From: Paraglaciecola sp. MB-3u-78
GTDB lineage: Bacteria; Pseudomonadota; Gammaproteobacteria; Enterobacterales; Alteromonadaceae
Length of the DNA: 64,000 nt
Assembly (NCBI RefSeq): GCF_002835935.1
Contig: NZ_PJCF01000006.1
Span: 867,289-931,288, forward strand
Direction of reading: 5' to 3'
Shown: in pieces, positions 17,813-27,617 of the stretch
Position numbering within the stretch: position 1 is the stretch's first letter
Layout: each line of letters begins with the position of its first letter
The notes under the pieces: model-generated
Seen by the model: only the letters and a program-made list of their open reading frames with translations
Database searches by the model: none
Told to the model about the DNA's origin: nothing
Program-made: the position numbers and the translations under genes

Positions 17813-18592
17813 TTAAGCTCCAATCTCTGTTGACTTGGCACAGATAACGTCTACGCCCTGTTGTTCAATTTGTTGTTTTACATCAGCTGATATTTTATCG
17901 TCAGTTACTAGAACCGAAATTGCACTCCATGGCAACTCTACATTCGGTATTTTTCTTTGGAATTTTTCAGACTCGGCCATAACAATCACTTGATTGCATA
18001 CCTTGGCCATTGTTTGGCTTAGTTGTGTTAATTCGTTAAACGTGGTGGTGCCTTTTTGCGGGTCCAAGCCAGCCGCGCCAATAAAAGCTTGATCAAAGTT
18101 ATATTCATTCAGCACCAGTTCTGCCATTTTACCTTGGAAAGAATGGGATTGAGTGTCCCATGTACCCCCGGTCATTAATACTTTGGGTTCGTTTTCCCGC
18201 TCTAATAAATAGCTGGCCACTTGCAGTGAGTTAGTCATCACCAACAAACCTGTCTTATGTTTTAATTCAGGTAACAATGCTGCAGTAGTGCTGCCACTGT
18301 CTATAATGATTCGATTGTGATCTTTGATTAAAGAAGCTGCGGCGGCAGCGATAGCTTTTTTGTGGGGGGATACCTTTTCATCTGACAGTTCAGAGGCACT
18401 GGTTGGCAGCAAAATAGCCCCACCAAACTTTCTTAGCAGCAGCCCATTGCTTTCAAGTTCGACAAAATCTTTACGAATGGTGACTTCTGAAGTTGAGAAC
18501 AGCTTAGCTAATTCATCAACCGCTACTTCACCGGTAAGATTGAGTTGCTCGATGATTCCACGTCTTCTTTGTTGGGTATTACGTTTTTGCAT
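17813..18592 (-). CDS. DeoR/GlpR-family regulator, likely of amino sugar genes
   Basis: The 259-residue protein has an N-terminal DeoR winged helix ([16 protein letters not shown], about residues 28-43) and a C-terminal sugar-phosphate sensing domain with [11 protein letters not shown] and FIGAAGLD. It lies directly upstream of glmS with a one-base gap. By position it probably responds to an amino sugar phosphate and controls glmS and neighbours; this is inference. Confidence 0.88.
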   Translation of the reverse strand: MQKRNTQQRRRGIIEQLNLTGEVAVDELAKLFSTSEVTIRKDFVELESNGLLLRKFGGAILLPTSASELSDEKVSPHKKAIAAAAASLIKDHNRIIIDSGSTTAALLPELKHKTGLLVMTNSLQVASYLLERENEPKVLMTGGTWDTQSHSFQGKMAELVLNEYNFDQAFIGAAGLDPQKGTTTFNELTQLSQTMAKVCNQVIVMAESEKFQRKIPNVELPWSAISVLVTDDKISADVKQQIEQQGVDVICAKSTEIGA

Positions 18593-18730
18593 GAATTAGA
18601 ATAAGTTTCGATTTGAAATTTATTCTAATTCTAATCTTACGAAATACAAGTTATTTTTGTTTTTAAAAATATAAACGAAGATTTAAGGCAGCAATTAGGT
18701 GTTAAAACATGCATAGATACTATATGTAAG

Positions 18731-19066
18731 TTAGTGATTGTAAACCTTGTGTGTATTGACTAAACGGTAAAACGTTGCCTGAGCGTAATCTTCAGGCAGG
18801 CCAGTACTATTTTGATTGTAGACACCGGCTTTGAAATGCATGTATTGATTTCTTTTGTTGTAACCACTGTCTTGCATATCCACTATATGAGTCATGTCGT
18901 CTTTTCCCTCTCGACTTAAGGTGACGGTCAAAATATCGCCTTTTACATCAATGATGTAACTGAATTTTTCATTAAGAGCGATACCATCCTCTGGATCTTT
19001 TGCGTTACTGGCGCCTGTTATTATTGCAATTATTTTAAGGGAAGCGGCACGTCTTAACCAGAGTTC
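18731..19066 (-). pseudogene. C-terminal remnant of alginate lyase (PL7)
   Basis: The frame is open from 19066 to the stop at 18731. It reads DPEDGIALNEKFSY, then MHFKAGVYNQN and YAQATFYRL, the conserved end of polysaccharide lyase family 7. The catalytic N-terminal half is absent and the 5' edge is the dispersed repeat encoding ELWLRRAA. It is non-functional as it stands. It suggests an algal-polysaccharide-degrading ancestor. Confidence 0.7.
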
Positions 19067-19069
19067 AAG
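19041..19069 (-). repeat. Dispersed repeat, copy 3
   Basis: The minus strand reads TGAACTCTGGTTAAGACG then TGCCGC, nearly the same as copy 2 at 7041-7069. It marks the broken 5' edge of the PL7 remnant. Confidence 0.5.
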
Positions 19070-19203
19070 TTAGTTAACAGTAAACGCTAAAATACCAACT
19101 AGCTGTAGCTAGGATTATTTAAAAATTGGATTACCGACTTTCTTAGGCGCTCCTGCATCTGAAGTAACGCCTAAGTGTCATTGAAGTGAAATTTTGGTTG
19201 AGA

Positions 19204-20562
19204 TTACTTCTTCACTGGCCTTTGCCAGCCATCTACATTCCGTTGTTTGGCTCTAGCAATGGCTAACTCATTATCTGCGACTTCTTTAGTGATAATTGAA
19301 CCTGCACCCACAGTGGCATTTTTACCAATACTGGCGGGAGCAACTAATGCGCTATTTGAACCTATAAATGCTCCATCGCCTATGATGGTTTTGAATTTAT
19401 TTACACCATCGTAATTACACGTAATGGTACCAGCGCCAATGTTGGCACCTTCGCCTACTACTGTATCGCCAAGGTAGGTAAGATGATTCGCTTTAGAGCC
19501 CTTACCTAAGATGGTTTTTTTCATTTCAACAAAGTTGCCTACACGGGATTGTTCCTTTAATACTGTTCCCTGGCGCAGCCTAGCATAGGGGCCTACACTA
19601 CAATGCTGGCCAACTATGGCTTGCTCTAATATTGAATTGGCATGAATAATCGCGTTATCTTCGATGATGCAGTCTATTAAGATACAGTTGGCACCGATGG
19701 AGACGTTTGAACCAATTTTCACTTTACCCTCGACGATGACATTGACATCTATTGTGATATCTTGGCCAACCTCTATTTCACCTCTTAAGTCAAAGCGTAA
19801 TGGATCTAATAATGACACGCCTTGCAGCATTAGCGCTTCAGCTTTTTCGGCTTGGTAGGCTCGTTCGATTGACGCAAGTTGCACTCTATTATTTATCCCT
19901 TCTACTTCAATGGCACAAGAGGGCTGTGAAGCATGAATAGATTTGCCTTCTTTGGCGGCCATTTCAATCACGTCAGTTAAATAAAATTCGCCCTGAGCAT
20001 TATTATTGTTTAGAGCGGACAACCAACGCTTTAGGTCTTTGCCTCCCATAATCATCATGCCAGTGTTGGTTTCTTTGATTTGACGCTGTTGTTGTGACGC
20101 ATCTTTGTGTTCAACAATGGCGATGACTTGTTCTCCTTGTCTGATGATCCGCCCCATTCCAGTGGGATCTTCTAGCTCTACGGTAAGCAAAGCGAGGTCG
20201 GCATCTTTTTTCACGGCTATTAATTGCTGCAATGTTGATTCTTTTATCAACGGTGCATCACCTACCAATATCAGCACGTCTTCATTATCTTGAATATGAG
20301 GAGCGGCTTGTTGCACTGCGTGGCCGGTACCTAATTGTTGCTCTTGTAGACACCAAGATAAATCATTGTGACTGAGCTTATTTTGCAACTGTTCACGTCC
20401 GTGGCCATACACTAAGTGGATATTGTTGGCACCCAATTTTTTTACTGTATCAATGATATGTTGAACCATGGGTTTGCCACCAATGGGGTGCAATACCTTA
20501 GGCAAAGAAGATTTCATTCTAGTGCCTTTGCCTGCTGCTAAAACTACTACTGAAAAAGTCAT
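19204..20562 (-). CDS. glmU: Bifunctional GlcN-1-P acetyltransferase / UDP-GlcNAc pyrophosphorylase
   Basis: This 452-residue cytoplasmic enzyme makes UDP-N-acetylglucosamine. The N-terminal uridylyltransferase domain carries [16 protein letters not shown] and the C-terminal left-handed beta-helix has hexapeptide repeats with NHLTYLGD and [11 protein letters not shown]. Length and motifs are standard. It is encoded upstream of the DeoR-glmS pair on the same strand, separated by the PL7 remnant, so the three serve one pathway. Confidence 0.95.
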   Translation of the reverse strand: MTFSVVVLAAGKGTRMKSSLPKVLHPIGGKPMVQHIIDTVKKLGANNIHLVYGHGREQLQNKLSHNDLSWCLQEQQLGTGHAVQQAAPHIQDNEDVLILVGDAPLIKESTLQQLIAVKKDADLALLTVELEDPTGMGRIIRQGEQVIAIVEHKDASQQQRQIKETNTGMMIMGGKDLKRWLSALNNNNAQGEFYLTDVIEMAAKEGKSIHASQPSCAIEVEGINNRVQLASIERAYQAEKAEALMLQGVSLLDPLRFDLRGEIEVGQDITIDVNVIVEGKVKIGSNVSIGANCILIDCIIEDNAIIHANSILEQAIVGQHCSVGPYARLRQGTVLKEQSRVGNFVEMKKTILGKGSKANHLTYLGDTVVGEGANIGAGTITCNYDGVNKFKTIIGDGAFIGSNSALVAPASIGKNATVGAGSIITKEVADNELAIARAKQRNVDGWQRPVKK

Positions 20563-20824
20563 TCAATTTCCTTTAAAAGTGAGATGCCTGTTGTCCAATG
20601 ATGCGACATCTTAGACATTAGCCCATTCTACTTATTTGCTAATGTACTGTCAGTAATAACAATTGGGTTAACGAATATTCTAAAAATGCTGTGTAGACAT
20701 AAAAAAGTATCAGAATAGTCATTCTAATATTAAAACTTCTGATGGTTTTTAATCATTATTAAAAATAAAGTGCATGGTTGATTACTCTAAAGACCATTCT
20801 CCGTTATGATATAAAACATTGCCT

Positions 20825-22303
20825 ATGTGGCATTTGTTGTCGGAAAACAGATTTGATAAATTAAGAGCAGGGCTGCCCGTGAATATTTTTCGTACATTAC
20901 ATCGAAGTATCTTAATGCTGTTTGCGGTGGTTGTGGTATCTATTGTCACCTTAGTTCATATCAGTGTCTCGAAAATAGTGGCCGAGCAAAGTAGAGCGCA
21001 ACAAAAATCTCATTCTCCGGCATTACAATTGATTGTTGAACAGCTCATGCAGCCTCTACATATTTCACAGACACTGGCTAAAGCAAAAGAGCTCAAAGAT
21101 TTAATGACCAGCCCTAAGGATAATGAGGAGCAAATATTTGCGACTCTGAAACGCCTGAATCAGGAATTTTCATTAAACTTCTTCATTGCTAGTGAGATCA
21201 GCCGTACCCAATATGATTCACAAGGAACAAAAATTGATCTGATTGAAGGGAAAGTTGATTGGTATTTCAGATACAAAGCCCAGCCTGAAGATGCTATGGC
21301 CGATATTGGACAATGGCAAAACCCTCAATTTTATATCGATTTAAAAATTTACGATGATGAAAATAATTTTCTTGGGGTATTCGGTGTAGGTAAAAGCCTC
21401 AATGCATTTACCCAGGTATTTAATGAATACAAACAGTCCTACGGATATGATTTTATCTTTGTTGATCAGAATAAGGATATTACCCTGACATCTGATCCTG
21501 AGTTATTAATCAAAGGTGTAACCTTTAAAAACCTAGCCGACCTACCGTGGTTTCAAACCTTAAATCCAGAACAACAACAAGGCTCATTAAATAATTTATT
21601 ATTAAAAATTAACGGTCAAGAAGCACTTATAGCAGAACTTAATATTCAGCCATTTGACTGGACCTTGTACATTATTACTCCCCTTCAATCTCGACAAACT
21701 GAGATAAGTCGTGGTTTTATCATTAGCATAGTGACCTTGCTAGCAGTGATATTTGGTTTGTTTTTATTGATATACAACTTGTTGTACTACTTCAAAAAAG
21801 ACATTCAAAAAATCAAACAAATTGACATCCTAACCGAACTGGCAAATCGAAGTAACACTACCTTAAAGTTTGAAGAACTGATGTTTGAGAAGCAATCGAT
21901 TAGCTTGGTGTTAATTGATTTAGATAATTTTATGTCTATTAATGAAACTCACGGTAGGAAAGCAGGCGATATCGTTCTGCGACAAGTTGCGCATATGTTG
22001 CAACATGATATTCGTGAAAAAGATATTTTAGGTCGCTGGGGTGGGTCAGAATTTATCTTATTGATGCCTGATACTGGTCCCCACGAAGCGGTCGAAGTCT
22101 GTCAGGAGTTATGTAAAAAGTTGGCTGCTATGACCATCACCACTGGCACGACATCTATCCAAATAACAGGTAGCTTCGGAGTGTCTTTTACCGCCACGCC
22201 GCGGACTATGTCAGAAGTTATTTCGGCGGCAGATGACGCCTTATTTTCCGCCAAGCGTGATGGTAGAAACATGGTCAGGATGCAGTTAATTGATTCTGAA
22301 TAA
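20825..22303 (+). CDS. Membrane diguanylate-cyclase-like protein with GGSEF site
   Basis: The protein has a membrane helix near the start, a periplasmic Cache-like sensor (roughly residues 60-285), a second helix (about 297-318) and a GGDEF domain. The signature reads GRWGGSEF, not GGDEF or GGEEF, so the metal-site acidic residue is replaced by Ser. Activity is uncertain; it may be weak or a GTP/c-di-GMP sensor. The start is ambiguous: ATG 20825, TTG 20819, or GTG 20879, which is preceded by GAGCAGGG and gives MNIFRTLHRS. Confidence 0.8.
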   Translation: MWHLLSENRFDKLRAGLPVNIFRTLHRSILMLFAVVVVSIVTLVHISVSKIVAEQSRAQQKSHSPALQLIVEQLMQPLHISQTLAKAKELKDLMTSPKDNEEQIFATLKRLNQEFSLNFFIASEISRTQYDSQGTKIDLIEGKVDWYFRYKAQPEDAMADIGQWQNPQFYIDLKIYDDENNFLGVFGVGKSLNAFTQVFNEYKQSYGYDFIFVDQNKDITLTSDPELLIKGVTFKNLADLPWFQTLNPEQQQGSLNNLLLKINGQEALIAELNIQPFDWTLYIITPLQSRQTEISRGFIISIVTLLAVIFGLFLLIYNLLYYFKKDIQKIKQIDILTELANRSNTTLKFEELMFEKQSISLVLIDLDNFMSINETHGRKAGDIVLRQVAHMLQHDIREKDILGRWGGSEFILLMPDTGPHEAVEVCQELCKKLAAMTITTGTTSIQITGSFGVSFTATPRTMSEVISAADDALFSAKRDGRNMVRMQLIDSE

Positions 22304-22321
22304 CTCACACTGAGTGTTTGA

Positions 22322-22831
22322 TTAGATGCCACTTTTTTCCAACTCTAAGAGACCTGCTTTGATTGATGTACCCCATGCATAGCCCGTTAACTTGCCATTA
22401 CTACCGATAACACGGTGACAAGGAACAACAATGGTCAGGGGGTTACGTCCATTGGCTGCACCTACAGCCCTCACTGCCTTTGGGTTGTCTATCGCTTTTG
22501 CAATATCTGCATAACTGCAGGTTTGCCCATATTCGATAGTGGTCAGTTGTCTCCAAACTTGATGCTGAAAATCAGTGCCTTTCGCGTTTAAGTTTAAATT
22601 AAACTGAGTCCTGTTACCTGCAAAATATTCTTTTAATTGTTTAATAGCTTGTTGAGTATGTAAACACTTACTTATGGCCTTACACTTCTGTTGTACAAAA
22701 CCTATTGAGCTAATACCATCTTGGTCGGCACAAACCTCTAAAATGCCAAACTGGGTATCCAAATACTCGATAAAATGATTATTGTCAGTCACGCCATACT
22801 CCAAAGTTGAAATGTTAGGTAACTTCGCCAT
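22322..22831 (-). CDS. ogt: Methylated-DNA--protein-cysteine methyltransferase
   Basis: The 169-residue suicide repair protein removes O6-methylguanine lesions. The acceptor Cys lies in PCHRVIGSNG (about residue 138), with the helix-turn-helix segment before it (YADIAKAIDNPKAVRAVGAANG). Its ATG at 22831 is inside the end of the Ada/AlkA-type gene (43-base overlap) with GGAG upstream, so the two repair genes are translated from one message. Confidence 0.92.
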   Translation of the reverse strand: MAKLPNISTLEYGVTDNNHFIEYLDTQFGILEVCADQDGISSIGFVQQKCKAISKCLHTQQAIKQLKEYFAGNRTQFNLNLNAKGTDFQHQVWRQLTTIEYGQTCSYADIAKAIDNPKAVRAVGAANGRNPLTIVVPCHRVIGSNGKLTGYAWGTSIKAGLLELEKSGI

Positions 22832-24165
22832 GGACGCGCTAACTCCGCATCTATTTTTAATTTCGCCAGTTGTTTTTTAACAATCAAGTCAGTATTGAGC
22901 CATATGTCGGGAGAAGATTGTCCACGCATTTTGGCATAGTCTACAGTCCAAGGTCCTATGCCTTTTATATTTAACCAATCATCTACTGATGAATCTGATG
23001 AATGAACATTATGTTGCGCTAATAGCCGCAAGGTTTGTTTGCGGCTATGAGGGATTTTGAGAAAACTAAGCTCACTATTTGCAATCGCTTCAGGTGTCGG
23101 AAAATACACCTTGTCACCTTCTGTTACGCCTAATTCCTTTGTTAATTGGGATAATAGGCTAATGGCCGCTTTGACGGATATTTGTTGACCAAGAATGGCA
23201 CGACAGCCAGCTTCAAATGTATCCCAAACACCAGGTATTCTTAATCCCGTCACCATAGTGTCTTCTGGGACTCCGCATCTTATTAATTGAGTTTGGATAG
23301 TGTTGGTATCTGCGTTGAGATCAAACACTCGTTCAATATTCGTTAAAACAGTCGTCAGTTTTTCGATATTAAGTAGGCTTATTTCCACCTTTAAATAATG
23401 TGTATTCTGAACAGCTGAGACCCTAAACCAGCCTTTATCTTTTCCAATAACAAAGGTTCTCGAATAACAATTTGCTGTGACATTTTCGACGCCTTGAATC
23501 ACCCTTAAAGCCAGGAACGATTGCATATGTTGCCAATTAAAAGGTGGCCGAAAGGCTAACTTAAGACTAATAAGCTCGCCTTGTTTGTTGTTACTCTGCT
23601 TTATTTGTTGGGGTGTTAAGCCCGTCACTTTTTTAAAATTATGTTGTAAACGTCTAGCACTAGAAAAACCACTGGCATGGGCAATATGTTCAATGGGTAA
23701 GTTGCTTTCGTGAAGTAGTTTTTTAGCAAATAAAACCTTATCAAATAACTGGTATTGTTTTGGACTTAAGCCTAAATGCTGCTGAAAAAGCTGACGAAAA
23801 TAGCGAGTGGTTATACCTAATTTAGTGGCGATTTCTTGAATTTTTAATTCTTTATTTTGTCTCAGTAAACGCATTGCCCTCTGAACAGTGGTATTCACGC
23901 CTTGCCATGCGTAAGAGTGAGGGGCGCTGTCAGGCCTGCAACGTAAACAAGGTCGATAGCCAGCTAACATGGCTTGTTGTGCTAACTGAAAGTATTCGAC
24001 ATTTTTTTCAAGAGGGGTATTAGCAGGGCAAATTGGTCGACAAAAAATATGGGTGGTTTTAACCGCTATAAAAAATGAGCCATCAAAACGTGGGTCTCTT
24101 GATAGCCTAGCTTGTTGATAGTCAGGGTTCATTATTTTGTGCTTTGCTGCCTGTGATATACTCAT
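22789..24165 (-). CDS. Ada-type regulator fused to AlkA DNA glycosylase
   Basis: The 458-residue protein has four parts: an Ada zinc domain with four Cys (FCRPICPA and CLRCRP), an AraC-type DNA-binding domain (about residues 90-190), the AlkA N-terminal domain, and a HhH-GPD glycosylase. The hairpin reads IKGIGPWT, with the catalytic Asp in WLNTDL. It should sense phosphate methylation, activate transcription and remove alkylated bases. With ogt it forms an adaptive-response operon. The start may instead be the ATG 11 codons downstream. Confidence 0.9.
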   Translation of the reverse strand: MSISQAAKHKIMNPDYQQARLSRDPRFDGSFFIAVKTTHIFCRPICPANTPLEKNVEYFQLAQQAMLAGYRPCLRCRPDSAPHSYAWQGVNTTVQRAMRLLRQNKELKIQEIATKLGITTRYFRQLFQQHLGLSPKQYQLFDKVLFAKKLLHESNLPIEHIAHASGFSSARRLQHNFKKVTGLTPQQIKQSNNKQGELISLKLAFRPPFNWQHMQSFLALRVIQGVENVTANCYSRTFVIGKDKGWFRVSAVQNTHYLKVEISLLNIEKLTTVLTNIERVFDLNADTNTIQTQLIRCGVPEDTMVTGLRIPGVWDTFEAGCRAILGQQISVKAAISLLSQLTKELGVTEGDKVYFPTPEAIANSELSFLKIPHSRKQTLRLLAQHNVHSSDSSVDDWLNIKGIGPWTVDYAKMRGQSSPDIWLNTDLIVKKQLAKLKIDAELARPWRSYLTFQLWSMA

Positions 24166-24409
24166 TCTAACGATTTATATGAAGTGGGTGCGACAAAAAC
24201 GGCAGTCAATCGTTATTCTGCTGTGTGTTGCATGAACAATTCATAATGATGGTTGATCCTAAGTACCTTCAAAGAGGATAATAGTCAGTGTTGGCTAAAC
24301 GTCGCTTAGTCGACTCAATCTAATAATAGGAATAATGTGGCTTCTTTTGTTTATATAATGACGGTTTTTTTGGACATGCTGACCAAACCTATGCAACTTC
24401 ACCTGTTCC

Positions 24410-25582
24410 ATGTTTAAGTCTTTTATAGGATTTCTACTATTTTTAAGCTTATGCAGCCAGCAGAGTATTGCTGCAGATAAATGGTTGAAAGAATTTGCAC
24501 AAGATATTCAACAAAAAGCGCAAAAAAAGAACTTACCTGGATATACCTTTGCTTATATAGAAAAAGGTAAACCTGCTTCGGTGGTGGTGTATGGCAAAGA
24601 AAGCAAGTCAGGCAATCCTATTGCTATAGATACTGTATTTAGATTGGCCTCAGTATCAAAAACATTTACTTCTATGTTAATGGCTAAATATGTAGCACAA
24701 AATCAGTTGGACTGGCAAATTCCGGTGGCGCAATTGGTGCCAGAATTCTCTCACACAAAAGGGAAAGCCGGCGAGTTGGTATTACAACATGTTATTGGTC
24801 AATCTAGTGGTTATACACCTAATGCTTATGACAATTTAATTGAAGCGAATTATTCAGTTAAGCGAGTGCTCACTATGCTTTCAACGCTTAAGCCATTGTG
24901 TCAGCCAGGGCAATGTTATACTTATCAAAACACCTTGTTTGCAGTGGTAGATGGATATTTTGAGCAACATCATTCTTCTTATGGGCAGGCCTTAACTCAG
25001 ACTTTAATTAAGCCATTAAACATGCCTCATGCCAGTGTGGGTAAAGCGGGTCTAGAGTCATCTGCCAAGTGGGCAAGACCTCATGTAGCCATTTCAAAAA
25101 ATCGCTGGCGCTCGACTAAAGTACGAGATGACTATTACAGATATTCTCCTGCCGCTGGGGTAAATGCGAGTATGCGGGATATGGTTATTTGGATGCACGC
25201 ACTTTTGGGTGAGGCGCCAAGAGTCGTCTCTGCTGAGTTGATTTCACAGGTGACCACTCCGCTGACGAAAAGTAAAAAAGAAGTGTACCGACGTCAATGG
25301 CGTAAATTTTTGTCGGATGCTCACTATGGATTAGGCTGGCGTATCTATGATTTTGCAGGGCATACCCTTAATTATCACGGTGGTTGGGTACAGGGTTACC
25401 GCGCAGATATCGCATTTTCTCCTGAATATGGGGTGGGTTATGTGATGTTAATGAATGCAGAGTCCAACTTAATCAATGAGTTTACCCCTGATTTTTGGGC
25501 CCGCTGTTTTAAGCATTTAGAGCAAATTAGCTTAGTTGCTGGCGCAATCAAACCAGCACCTAACACTATCCAACAAAAATAA
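24410..25582 (+). CDS. Class C beta-lactamase-like serine hydrolase
   Basis: The 390-residue exported protein has a signal peptide ending near SIAADK (about residue 22), the nucleophile motif SVSK (about residue 83), the YQN triad (about residue 169) and HGG near residue 325. The fold is that of class C beta-lactamases and D-alanine peptidases. Many such genes encode esterases or peptidases and the motif alone does not prove drug resistance. It converges on speA with a 31-base gap. Confidence 0.85.
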   Translation: MFKSFIGFLLFLSLCSQQSIAADKWLKEFAQDIQQKAQKKNLPGYTFAYIEKGKPASVVVYGKESKSGNPIAIDTVFRLASVSKTFTSMLMAKYVAQNQLDWQIPVAQLVPEFSHTKGKAGELVLQHVIGQSSGYTPNAYDNLIEANYSVKRVLTMLSTLKPLCQPGQCYTYQNTLFAVVDGYFEQHHSSYGQALTQTLIKPLNMPHASVGKAGLESSAKWARPHVAISKNRWRSTKVRDDYYRYSPAAGVNASMRDMVIWMHALLGEAPRVVSAELISQVTTPLTKSKKEVYRRQWRKFLSDAHYGLGWRIYDFAGHTLNYHGGWVQGYRADIAFSPEYGVGYVMLMNAESNLINEFTPDFWARCFKHLEQISLVAGAIKPAPNTIQQK

Positions 25583-25613
25583 GTGCTAGGTGTTAGATGC
25601 TGGGAGTTCAGTG

Positions 25614-27533
25614 CTAGGTTTTTAAGTAGGTATAACCCTTAAGACAATCTTCATAGAAGTCTGTCCATTTTACTCCTTCTCTGGGTTTCATTTGCCCTTT
25701 GGCAACATGTACGTCAATCATTTTTTTCATGCTTTTGGCCATCGCACTTGGGTGGTATTGCATGATTGATAACACATCTTCAACCGAGGAACCCTTGACC
25801 ATTTCTTCAATGTAAAAGCCTTGGGGATCCTCGTCATCACTAAATATATGCACTTCATTTAAGCGACCAAACAAGTTATGCATGTCGCCCATTACATCTT
25901 GATAAGCACCGGTTAAAAATAATCCCAAATGATAATCTTCACCCGGATTTAGGTTATGCATGGGAACTACATTTGAAATACCTTGTTCGCTAATAAATTG
26001 ATCTAATTTCCCATCGCTATCACAAGTAATATCTACTAAAGAGCAATTGATGGTGGGTTTTTCGTTCATTCTGGTGAGTGGCACCACGGGTAGTATTTGA
26101 TCTATTGCCCATGTGTCGGCAGCGGATTGAAATACTGAAAAGTTACATAGATATTGAGATGACAACGTATAGTCAATCTCCTGCATTTCTTCTGGAACAA
26201 ATTCGGCGTCTTTGATACGAAACTGTACTTTTCCCATAATTTGCCAGTATAACGTTTCAATTTTGGCGAGTTCTTCTAGTGATATTACCCGCAACTTAAA
26301 TGCTTGTAACGCTTGCTCTTTAAACTGCGAGGCGTCATTAAATATTTCTTGTAGGTTGTCTTGGGTATCAATAATTTCTGTTAGTTCTCGCATATCGCTA
26401 ACTAAGAAATGTTCACCATCCACTGAGAGTGTGGCGACGCCGGATCCATGTGCTTTTATCTCACCCACCACCTCGGTGACTACGCAACTATGATGGGCAG
26501 TGATGGCTCTGCCACTTTCGCTCACTAATGTTGGGTGGGGCACATTTTCTAAATCGCACACTTGTTTCATGCCATATACAATATCAGCCACATATTCTTG
26601 CATACTGTAGTTGCGCGATGAGTCATTTGTCGACTGGCTGCCATCATAATCAATGCCTAGTCCGCCCCCAACGTCAACGTATTCTAATTTAAAGCCCATT
26701 CTGTGAAGCTCAGAGTAGATCATTGCGCCTTCTGTGATGGATTCTTTTACCGCACGAATGTCGGTTAGCTGGCTGCCAATATGAAAATGCAATAGTTTTA
26801 AACAATCCGCCATACCGTGTTGGTCAAGGTAGCGGGCTGCATTGATTATTTCACTGATGGTTAAGCCAAATTTAGCTCGATCACCACCAGAGCTTTCCCA
26901 TTTTCCTCGACCTTTTACTGTCATCTTGGAACGGACGCCAACTATTGGCATTATATCCAGCTCTTTAGCCGTTTTTACCAGCAGGATAAGTTCTGAATAC
27001 TTCTCAATGACCACAATTGTTTTTCGACCTAACTTGCGACTTAACAGAGCTAACTGCATAAACTCTTGGTCTTTGTATCCATTGAGTATGGTGAGTGACT
27101 CTGTATTAGTATTCAGCGCCATCACTGTCAAAAGTTCAGCCTTTGACCCAGCTTCGAGACCATAATTAAAGGCCGCGCCGGCGTCGACTATTTCTTCTAC
27201 TACTTCCCGCATCTGGTTTACTTTTATAGGGTATACACCCATATATTCGCCTTGGTACTCAGCATCTTTAACCGTCTGTTGAAACGTTTGATTCAGCAAT
27301 GCCACCTGCGATCGAAGAATGTCATGAAACCTCACCACCACTGGAAATTGAATGCCTTCTTGTTTGATTTCTTCTACAACTGCTTTGAAATCAATTCGCC
27401 TATCTGTATTTGATGGATCGGGCGTAACCTGTAGATTGCCATTTTGACCAATTTCAAAATAGCCTGCGCCCCAACGTTTTACCCGGTAGATATTTTCCGA
27501 GTCATCAATGGTCCACTTTTTAGTTCTTGGCAT
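25614..27533 (-). CDS. speA: Biosynthetic arginine decarboxylase
   Basis: The PLP enzyme of about 639 residues makes agmatine for polyamine synthesis. It starts MPRTKKWTIDDSENIY; an upstream in-frame extension to 27590 lacks a start signal. The PLP Lys lies in GVYPIKVNQ (about residue 107 from this start) and the glycine-rich loop in VDVGGGLGIDYDGS. Allowing for family variation the length is normal. It is downstream of mgtE on the same strand. Confidence 0.93.
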   Translation of the reverse strand: MPRTKKWTIDDSENIYRVKRWGAGYFEIGQNGNLQVTPDPSNTDRRIDFKAVVEEIKQEGIQFPVVVRFHDILRSQVALLNQTFQQTVKDAEYQGEYMGVYPIKVNQMREVVEEIVDAGAAFNYGLEAGSKAELLTVMALNTNTESLTILNGYKDQEFMQLALLSRKLGRKTIVVIEKYSELILLVKTAKELDIMPIVGVRSKMTVKGRGKWESSGGDRAKFGLTISEIINAARYLDQHGMADCLKLLHFHIGSQLTDIRAVKESITEGAMIYSELHRMGFKLEYVDVGGGLGIDYDGSQSTNDSSRNYSMQEYVADIVYGMKQVCDLENVPHPTLVSESGRAITAHHSCVVTEVVGEIKAHGSGVATLSVDGEHFLVSDMRELTEIIDTQDNLQEIFNDASQFKEQALQAFKLRVISLEELAKIETLYWQIMGKVQFRIKDAEFVPEEMQEIDYTLSSQYLCNFSVFQSAADTWAIDQILPVVPLTRMNEKPTINCSLVDITCDSDGKLDQFISEQGISNVVPMHNLNPGEDYHLGLFLTGAYQDVMGDMHNLFGRLNEVHIFSDDEDPQGFYIEEMVKGSSVEDVLSIMQYHPSAMAKSMKKMIDVHVAKGQMKPREGVKWTDFYEDCLKGYTYLKT

Positions 27534-27617
27534 AATATATTTCTGTCTATCAAAAGGGTTTAAACGCGCGCGGATTATAATGAACAACAATTGTGCTGGC
27601 TAGCATCATTGTTGTTA

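Noticed and set aside
24410..25582. Calling the serine hydrolase an antibiotic-resistance beta-lactamase
   Set aside because: The motifs fit the wide family of esterases and peptidases as well; no linked ampR-type regulator is present.
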